Part shown: positions 59,218-64,000 of the stretch, piece after piece
Numbering within the stretch: position 1 is the stretch's first letter
Layout of the letters: the number at the start of each line of letters is the position of its first letter
DNA from: JAZSNL01 sp045536365
GTDB lineage: Bacteria; Bacillota_I; Bacilli_A; ML615J-28; CAG-313
NCBI GenBank assembly: GCA_045536365.1
Contig: JAZSNL010000022.1
Coordinates: forward strand, 1 to 64,000
DNA length: 64,000 bases
Direction of reading: 5' to 3'
Program-made: the position numbers and the translations under genes
Notes under the pieces: generated by a model
What the model was told of the DNA's origin: nothing
Databases searched by the model: none
What the model saw: the letters and a program-made list of their open reading frames with translations, nothing else

Positions 59218-60151
59218 AAGATTAAATAAATTTAAACAAAATATAAAAGACGAGTATGATATTGACATTTATGATCTTAATATTATAGGTAAAAATAGTT
59301 ATCTATTAAGGGATGAAAATAATAATTATTTTCTTAAAGAAACAAGTTTTAACACTTTAGAAAAACTTCAATTTCTTTATAATCAAGGAGTTAATAATAT
59401 TTTATATCCTTTCTTAAATAAAGAACAATTATTTGTAAGTAAAGTAGAAAATAAAAATATTTACATAAGTAAATATTTAGATAATAAGATAATATTAGAA
59501 GAATATCGTGTTAAAAACATGTATGATGAACTTAACTTTTTACATGATCAGACAAGTTTTAAAAAACAACTTAATCCTCGTAAATCAAGGGGAAGATTTG
59601 ATGAATTATCTAATCAATTAGATTATAAATTTAAAATAATAGAAGAATATATAAGAAGTTTGGAAAGTAAAGAACTTAATCCTTCAATGATGCCGGTTTT
59701 AGGTAACTATCAGTATATTTTAGATTGTAAAAAAGAATTAATAAGATTACAAAAAAGAATTATCAGCTCTGTTAAAGCAAAAGAAAGTATTAATTTTAAT
59801 TTTGTTCACAATAATCCTACGATAGATCACTTATTAAATACTGAAGGAAGAATGTTTTTAACTAGTATTGACAGAGGTAAAATCGGAATAAGTAGTTTAG
59901 ATATGGCAAAATTTTATGTTGAAAATGAGTATTTGGATGTTGATTTTAGATCTTTAATTAAAGATTATAGTATTAAATATAATAATCCATTTTATTATGA
60001 TTATTTTAGATTCTTAGTGCTTGTTATTTATATAAAGAAAATAAAGCTTAATAGTGACTTGTTAATTAATGTTAATACTTTTATTATAGTTTCTAATAGC
60101 ATAAAAAAGTATTTTAATAATTTTAAAGATTTAGAATATGAAGATGATTAA
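59195..60151 (+). CDS. YsxE/CotS-like kinase-fold protein
   Basis: A 318-residue protein resembling the CotS/YsxE group of spore-coat-associated aminoglycoside-kinase folds. The N-lobe includes NSYLLRDENNNYFLKET with the ATP-site Lys. The catalytic loop position reads FVHNNPTIDHLL, where active kinases have HGDxxxxN. The DFG-like position reads TSIDRGKIGISSLDMAKF, keeping an Asp and the family's later D-x-A. Loss of HGD suggests weak or no catalysis. It overlaps the SpoVID-like gene by 23 bases, matching spoVID-ysxE of Bacillus. Confidence 0.6.
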   Translation: MKELIKSERLNKFKQNIKDEYDIDIYDLNIIGKNSYLLRDENNNYFLKETSFNTLEKLQFLYNQGVNNILYPFLNKEQLFVSKVENKNIYISKYLDNKIILEEYRVKNMYDELNFLHDQTSFKKQLNPRKSRGRFDELSNQLDYKFKIIEEYIRSLESKELNPSMMPVLGNYQYILDCKKELIRLQKRIISSVKAKESINFNFVHNNPTIDHLLNTEGRMFLTSIDRGKIGISSLDMAKFYVENEYLDVDFRSLIKDYSIKYNNPFYYDYFRFLVLVIYIKKIKLNSDLLINVNTFIIVSNSIKKYFNNFKDLEYEDD

Positions 60152-60174
60152 AACAGAGTTTTACTCTGTTTTTA
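60150..60174 (+). terminator. Terminator after the YsxE-like gene
   Basis: Stem AAAACAGAG / CTCTGTTTT around a TTTTA loop, T-rich end. Confidence 0.82.
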
Positions 60175-60192
60175 TATTTTAATACTAAACTT

Positions 60193-60221
60193 TTGACAAA
60201 ATCAGCATAATATGATATAAT
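60193..60221 (+). promoter_or_regulatory. Fully consensus sigma-A promoter for DUF177-rpmF
   Basis: TTGACA (60193-60198), 17 bases, TATAAT (60216-60221), plus a TGA extended element. The best promoter in the window. Confidence 0.85.
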
Positions 60222-60237
60222 ATACGAGGTGATTAGT

Positions 60238-60726
60238 ATGAAGTGGTCAGTTCAACAATTAAATAAGTTAACGATAAAACCATATCATTTTGAAGTATCT
60301 CTAGACTTTTCTGAATATGCAGAAAAAGTAGAAGATATTATTTCTATTGAAGAAGTAAAAGTAACTGGTGTAATTACAAAAATTGAAAATGATACATTTC
60401 AGTTTAAATATCGTATCATAGCACCATTAATTTTAGAATGTGGTTTAACTTTAGAACCTGTTGAATATGTTTTTGATCAAGAATATGATGACATTTTCTC
60501 TAAAACAGAAAGTGATGATGTATTTTTAATTGAAAATAATACAATTGACCTTTCAGAAGTTGTATGGTCAAATATAATAATTGATAAACCTTTAACAGTA
60601 CAACATCCTAATGCATATGAAATTTTAGAATCTCGTGGGATCGTCCTAGGTGAGATGCCCGAATTAGATGAAGATGAAGAAATTATCTATGAGGATGATG
60701 GTACTAAAGTAGAAGAAAATAAATAA
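60238..60726 (+). CDS. DUF177/YceD-family protein
   Basis: A 162-residue protein of the YceD/DUF177 family (B. subtilis YlbN), linked to 23S rRNA processing and always near rpmF. The central SIEEVKVTGVITKIENDTFQFKYRI shows the G-x-I-x-x-x-x-x-x-x-F-x-C/Y-x-R pattern, followed by CGLTLEPVEYVFDQEY. A GTG opens the frame at 60229, but GAGGTGAT fixes ATG 60238. It is co-transcribed with rpmF from the consensus promoter, 21 bases upstream of it. Confidence 0.88.
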   Translation: MKWSVQQLNKLTIKPYHFEVSLDFSEYAEKVEDIISIEEVKVTGVITKIENDTFQFKYRIIAPLILECGLTLEPVEYVFDQEYDDIFSKTESDDVFLIENNTIDLSEVVWSNIIIDKPLTVQHPNAYEILESRGIVLGEMPELDEDEEIIYEDDGTKVEENK

Positions 60727-60747
60727 ATTTGAAAGGAGGAAATTCAA

Positions 60748-60954
60748 ATGGGTGCAATTGCTCAACAACGTCGTGTTTCTAAAACTCGTAAATTAAAACG
60801 TCGTACTCACTATAAATTAGAAGTTCCTGGTATGTCAGTATGTTCTAATTGTGGTGAATTAAAATTAAACCATCGTGTTTGTCCAACTTGCGGTTTCTAT
60901 AATGGTAAACAAGTTAAAGAAATCAAAGTTAAAGAAGAAAAAACAGAAGAATAA
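60748..60954 (+). CDS. rpmF: 50S ribosomal protein L32
   Basis: A 68-residue ribosomal protein. The basic N-terminal QQRRVSKTRKLKRRTHYKL precedes a four-cysteine zinc ribbon, CSNC...CPTC, with GELKLNHRVCPTCGFYNGK. It is about ten residues longer than usual because of a Lys/Glu tail. ATG 60748 follows AAAGGAGG. The DUF177-rpmF order is conserved across bacteria. Confidence 0.96.
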   Translation: MGAIAQQRRVSKTRKLKRRTHYKLEVPGMSVCSNCGELKLNHRVCPTCGFYNGKQVKEIKVKEEKTEE

Positions 60955-60960
60955 TTAATG

Positions 60961-60987
60961 AAAGCGCATCGAGGGATGCGTTTTTTC
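60961..60987 (+). terminator. Terminator after rpmF
   Basis: Stem GCGCATC / GATGCGT around a GAGG loop, followed by six T. Confidence 0.85.
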
Positions 60988-61040
60988 ATTTTTATACATG
61001 CATTCTAGTCTTAATTTTATGCATTTTGATTTTTATGATA

Positions 61041-61069
61041 TTGATACATTCTTTTGAAAATGATATAAT
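61041..61069 (+). promoter_or_regulatory. Sigma-A promoter for the RsgI-domain lipoprotein
   Basis: TTGATA (61041-61046), 17 bases, TATAAT (61064-61069), with TGA before the -10. Confidence 0.75.
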
Positions 61070-61102
61070 ACTATTGTAATAAATAAAAAAAGGAGGAAGA
61101 AA

Positions 61103-62278
61103 ATGAAAAAATTAAGAGTATTTTTAAGTTTATTTATTGTAACGTTAATGATGTTTTTATTAGTTGGATGTAAAAAAGAACAAAATACATCAATGGTTAC
61201 TATCTCTACTAACCCAGAAGTATCTTTAGTTGTTGACAGTAAGGGAGTTGTCGTTTCTGTAAAAGGTGAAAACGACGAGGGAAAGACTATTGTTTTAAAT
61301 GAAGAATTAGAAGGCAAAACAATTGAAGAAGCTGTTGAGATTATTATTACAAATGAAAAAGAATCTGGTTTCTTACTATCAGGAAAAGTAGGAAATGAAG
61401 AAAATCAAATATCTATTAAAGTATCTGCAAACAAAGAAAAATTCCAAGCTAAAATTGAAGGAAAAGTTGAAGATACAATTGTTGAAGTTTGTGAAGAATT
61501 AAATATTAATGAAACTATCACAAAACTTGAAGCTTATACAAAAGAAGAATTAGAAAAATTAGCCGTTAAATACAATTGTTATTTATCTGATATAGAAGCT
61601 GCAAAAATGAATTATGCAGAATTAGTTAATCAAGTTTCTTTACATCATCAAGAAGTTAAAGAATTAGTAAGCGTTGAATTAGAAAATTTATATTTATCTA
61701 CTAAAGAATACGAATGGCAATTTGCTGAAAAAGAAGAAGTATTAGAAGAATTAGATAAATTAGAAGAAAAATATCAAGAATTCAAATCTACTTATCGTCA
61801 AATCATTGAAGAATTAAAAGAAGTAATCGTTAAATTAGAAGAAACTCAATTTGATTTATTAGTAGATCCTGAAAGTGATTATCAAAAGAAATTAAATGAA
61901 TATTATGATGCGAAAGAGGCTTTAAATGAAGTAAAAGCTAATTTAGCTGCTGAAGGTAATTATGAATCTTCTGCAAGTCAATTAATTTTAACTGGATATG
62001 AAAAAACTTTAGAACTTGCTAAATTATCATTAGATACAGTTAAAACATTAGTTGAAAAAACTATTTCTGCTGCAAAAACAGTAGTTGAATCTGTTATTAA
62101 GTCTTTAGAAGAATTAGAAGCAAAATTCCCTAGTGAATTAAAACCTTTAGTTCAAGAAAAACTTCAAATGACTCAAGATCAAATGAATCAACAAAAAGAT
62201 GCTTTCTTTGCAGAATTTGAAGCAAAATATGCCGAAGAAATTGCTGCAGCAAAACAAAATGCTGAAGAAAGAAAATAA
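61103..62278 (+). CDS. Lipoprotein with RsgI-like extracytoplasmic domain and coiled coils
   Basis: A 391-residue exported lipoprotein: the signal peptide ends in LVGC with Cys23. Residues 31-110 resemble the juxtamembrane domain of RsgI anti-sigma factors: STNPEVSLVVDSKGVVVSV, then EGKTIEEAVEIIITNEKESG. They keep the Asn37-Pro38 pair at the place where RsgI proteins cut themselves. The remainder (about 150-391) is Glu/Lys-rich helical coiled coil. It lacks the cytosolic anti-sigma helix, and there is no sigI gene next to it. It has its own promoter and terminator between rpmF and rsmH. Confidence 0.7.
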   Translation: MKKLRVFLSLFIVTLMMFLLVGCKKEQNTSMVTISTNPEVSLVVDSKGVVVSVKGENDEGKTIVLNEELEGKTIEEAVEIIITNEKESGFLLSGKVGNEENQISIKVSANKEKFQAKIEGKVEDTIVEVCEELNINETITKLEAYTKEELEKLAVKYNCYLSDIEAAKMNYAELVNQVSLHHQEVKELVSVELENLYLSTKEYEWQFAEKEEVLEELDKLEEKYQEFKSTYRQIIEELKEVIVKLEETQFDLLVDPESDYQKKLNEYYDAKEALNEVKANLAAEGNYESSASQLILTGYEKTLELAKLSLDTVKTLVEKTISAAKTVVESVIKSLEELEAKFPSELKPLVQEKLQMTQDQMNQQKDAFFAEFEAKYAEEIAAAKQNAEERK

Positions 62279-62281
62279 AAC

Positions 62282-62314
62282 AAAAAGATTATGGTTATTC
62301 CATAATCTTTTTTT
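62282..62314 (+). terminator. Terminator after the RsgI-domain lipoprotein gene
   Basis: Stem AAAAAGATTATGG / CCATAATCTTTTT with TTATT loop and T-run. Confidence 0.9.
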
Positions 62315-62316
62315 AT

Positions 62317-62345
62317 TTTACAAATATTTACTAATATGTTATAAT
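62317..62345 (+). promoter_or_regulatory. Sigma-A promoter for rsmH
   Basis: TTTACA (62317-62322), 17 bases, TATAAT (62340-62345), with a TGT extension. It begins at the end of the previous terminator. Confidence 0.75.
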
Positions 62346-62362
62346 TATCAATGGTGATTAAT

Positions 62363-63298
62363 ATGAGCGAATTAAAACATTATTCTGTTTTATTAAACGA
62401 ATCAATAGAAGGATTAAATATTAAATCAGATGGTATTTATGTTGATGGGACTTTAGGTGGTGCTGGTCATTCATCTGTTATTTTGAGTAAATTATCTGAT
62501 AAAGGATTCTTATATGGATTTGATCAAGATCAATTGGCTATTGATATCGCAAGTGAAAAATTATCTAAGATAGGTAACAATTTTGAAATTATCAAAAGTA
62601 ATTTTTGTTATTTAAAAACAGAATTGACTTTAAGAAATATAGATAAAGTAGATGGATTCTTATTTGATTTGGGCGTTTCAAGTTTTCAATTAGATATTCC
62701 TGAAAGAGGTTTTAGTTACCGCTTTGACGGAAGATTAGATATGAGAATGAACCAAGATAGTTCTTTGGACGCTTACACAGTGGTTAATACTTATTCAGAA
62801 GCTGAATTAAAAAGAATAATTTTTGAATATGGGGAAGATAAACATGCTCCTTTGATTGCAAGAGGAATTGTTAAAGCAAGATCAATTAAACCTATTGAAA
62901 CTACTTTTGAATTAGTGGAAGTTATTAAGAAATCTTTACCTGCTTCTGCTTTAAGAGGAAGTGGTCATCCTGCAAAACAAACTTTCCAGGCTATAAGAAT
63001 TGAAGTTAACCAAGAATTAGAGGTTTTGAAAACAGCTTTATCTGATGCGTTAAGTATGTTGAATAAAAATGGTAGATTAGTTGTTATTACTTTCCATTCT
63101 TTAGAAGATCGATTAGTTAAAAAATTATTTAAAGAAAAAACTACTTTAGATTTACCAAAAGGTATTCCTTTTATTCCTGAAGGATATGAATTAGAATATA
63201 AATTAGTAAATAATAAAGTTATTTTACCAAGTGAAGAAGAACTTAGTTGTAATAACAGATCACATAGTGCAAAAATGCGTATTATTGAAAAAATATAA
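62363..63298 (+). CDS. rsmH: 16S rRNA (cytosine(1402)-N(4))-methyltransferase RsmH
   Basis: A 311-residue SAM-dependent methyltransferase (MraW) acting on C1402 of 16S rRNA. It starts with LKHYSVLLNESIEGL, has the SAM loop DGTLGGAGHS, LFDLGVSSFQLD, the RFDGRLDMRM segment, the QTFQAIRIEVN motif and C-terminal NNRSHSAKMRIIEK. ATG 62363 with GGTGAT ahead is preferred to 62351. In most bacteria mraZ precedes and ftsL/pbpB follow; here rsmH is alone between promoter and terminator. Confidence 0.96.
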   Translation: MSELKHYSVLLNESIEGLNIKSDGIYVDGTLGGAGHSSVILSKLSDKGFLYGFDQDQLAIDIASEKLSKIGNNFEIIKSNFCYLKTELTLRNIDKVDGFLFDLGVSSFQLDIPERGFSYRFDGRLDMRMNQDSSLDAYTVVNTYSEAELKRIIFEYGEDKHAPLIARGIVKARSIKPIETTFELVEVIKKSLPASALRGSGHPAKQTFQAIRIEVNQELEVLKTALSDALSMLNKNGRLVVITFHSLEDRLVKKLFKEKTTLDLPKGIPFIPEGYELEYKLVNNKVILPSEEELSCNNRSHSAKMRIIEKI

Positions 63299-63319
63299 AA
63301 AGGTAACATTAATTGTTAC
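63296..63319. terminator. Bidirectional terminator after rsmH
   Basis: Stem AAAAAGGTAACA / TGTTACCTTTTT around a TTAAT loop, serving rsmH and the converging mutarotase-like gene. Confidence 0.88.
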
Positions 63320-63329
63320 CTTTTTTTGT

Positions 63330-64000
63330 TTAGAAAAATTTAAATGAATATGTAAAACTATATGATTCATCTTCTTGAAGACGTACTAAATGGCGTTTGT
63401 TTTCAAAATTTCCATCATTTTCTGTTGTATCAGCACAACCTCTCCAAGGTTCAATACAGATAAATGGTGCTTCTACAGGATAAGGAGACCAAATTCCTAA
63501 CATAGTGAAGTTATTGAAAGTAAAACTTACACCATGATTGGTTTTTGTATTAATTAAAGTTACATTATTAAAATCAATATTGTCAAATACTAATGCATCT
63601 TCTGCATAATCTTGATGATTTAATGGTAAATCCTGTTTGTTTTCCCATTTCTTTGTTGTTTCTAAAAAGTCGATTGTACCATTTTTTAGATTAACATTTC
63701 CTATTATACTAGTAATAGGATGAGGGAATACAAGTTTGTAATCAGCAAAATTAGGAGCTAGAAAAGCAGGATGAAGTCCCAAATTAAAAGGCATTTCTTC
63801 ATCTGTTAAATTAATAACTTTAATTTCGCTATCTACTTGGTCATCGTTCAAAGAATATGTTACTAAGACATTGAATGAGTATGGATATAATTTTAGTGTT
63901 TCATCGTTTGATGAAAAGATTAGTGTAATTGAATCTTCTAATAATTCAACTAGTTCAAATTCACTATCTCTTAGGAAACCATGACCATTCATTTTGTATT
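63330..64000 (-). CDS. Aldose 1-epimerase (LacX-like) family protein, partial
   Basis: The C-terminal 223 or so residues of a galactose-mutarotase-fold protein, which interconverts sugar anomers. Visible are MNGHGFLRDSEFELVE (His at the family's first catalytic region), FNLGLHPAFLAP with the second His, and the C-terminal Glu in FICIEPWRGCADTTEN. The LacX-like pattern IEPWRG is clear. The frame stays open to the window edge, and the ATG at 63992 corresponds to an internal residue, so the true start lies beyond base 64000. Confidence 0.85.
   Translation of the reverse strand, partial: YKMNGHGFLRDSEFELVELLEDSITLIFSSNDETLKLYPYSFNVLVTYSLNDDQVDSEIKVINLTDEEMPFNLGLHPAFLAPNFADYKLVFPHPITSIIGNVNLKNGTIDFLETTKKWENKQDLPLNHQDYAEDALVFDNIDFNNVTLINTKTNHGVSFTFNNFTMLGIWSPYPVEAPFICIEPWRGCADTTENDGNFENKRHLVRLQEDESYSFTYSFKFF

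Noticed and set aside
61033..61317. Minus-strand ORF opposite the RsgI-domain lipoprotein start
   Set aside because: It is antisense to the promoter and signal peptide of a convincing gene and lacks any family features.
1..64000. Mycoplasma-type code (TGA as tryptophan), suggested by the very low GC
   Set aside because: Trp is TGG throughout, and TGA is the natural end of several full-length genes such as phoH and the GspF-like gene.

Overview
This is a continuous, strongly AT-rich stretch of a bacterial chromosome from a low-GC Gram-positive lineage (Bacillota, class Bacilli in the broad sense). The gene sets phoH-ybeY-cdd-era-yqzL-recO, alaS-ruvX-DUF1292, truB-ribF-rpsO-pnp and DUF177-rpmF-rsmH, the Gram-positive PolC polymerase, a T-box in front of alaS and a type B RNase P RNA all support this. 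Tryptophan is TGG and TGA ends genes (phoH, the pilus GspF-like gene), so the Mycoplasma code is excluded. The very low GC, compact operons and loss of neighbours usual in Bacillus suggest a reduced, possibly gut-associated uncultured lineage; this placement is inference.

Layout. 1-190: right end of an IS3-type element. 0.2-8.6 kb: a peptidase C26 amidotransferase, a CtpE-like cation ATPase, an ABC importer of the nitrate/sulfonate/thiamine-precursor class and an SPFH/zinc-ribbon pair. 8.7-17.7 kb: the phoH-recO housekeeping operon running into a cyclophilin, an iron alcohol dehydrogenase, mscL and a copper ATPase. 17.8-22.9 kb: a serpin lipoprotein, rpmG, a Walker-less FtsK-like protein and rarA. 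23-33.2 kb: a response regulator/sensor kinase/HtrA operon, an ABC-F protein, a P-loop kinase and polC. 33.3-38.7 kb: a NifU-like/GGGtGRT pair, then two paralogous six-helix membrane proteins with repetitive linkers and a shared C-terminal domain. 38.7-44.6 kb: T-box-alaS-ruvX-DUF1292, then mrp and tmcAL on the other strand. 44.7-52.8 kb: a type IV pilus/competence pseudopilus locus with assembly ATPase, platform protein, pilins and prepilin peptidase, interrupted by a degenerate EPSP-synthase-like gene. 52.9-63.3 kb: truB-ribF, rpsO, pnp-rnpB, engB, a SpoVID-like/YsxE-like pair, DUF177-rpmF, an RsgI-domain lipoprotein and rsmH. The window ends inside a mutarotase-like gene.

A recurring theme is conserved folds that have lost their catalytic residues: the FtsK-like protein without Walker motifs, the AroA-like protein without its active-site signatures, Mrp without its CxxC, a copper ATPase with DKTKT in place of DKTGT, and a thioredoxin-like protein without CxxC. 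The best candidates for undescribed biology are the paralogous membrane pair at 35.4-38.7 kb, the FtsK-like pseudo-translocase, the rearranged pilus locus with a leaderless pilin, and the surviving SpoVID/YsxE-like pair.

Most transcription units start at clear sigma-A promoters with 17-base spacers, often with an extended TGn -10, and end at strong hairpin terminators. Ribosome binding sites are AGGAGG-like or the variant GGTGAT, both complementary to the usual 16S 3' end. All family assignments come from reading motifs; no database search was run.
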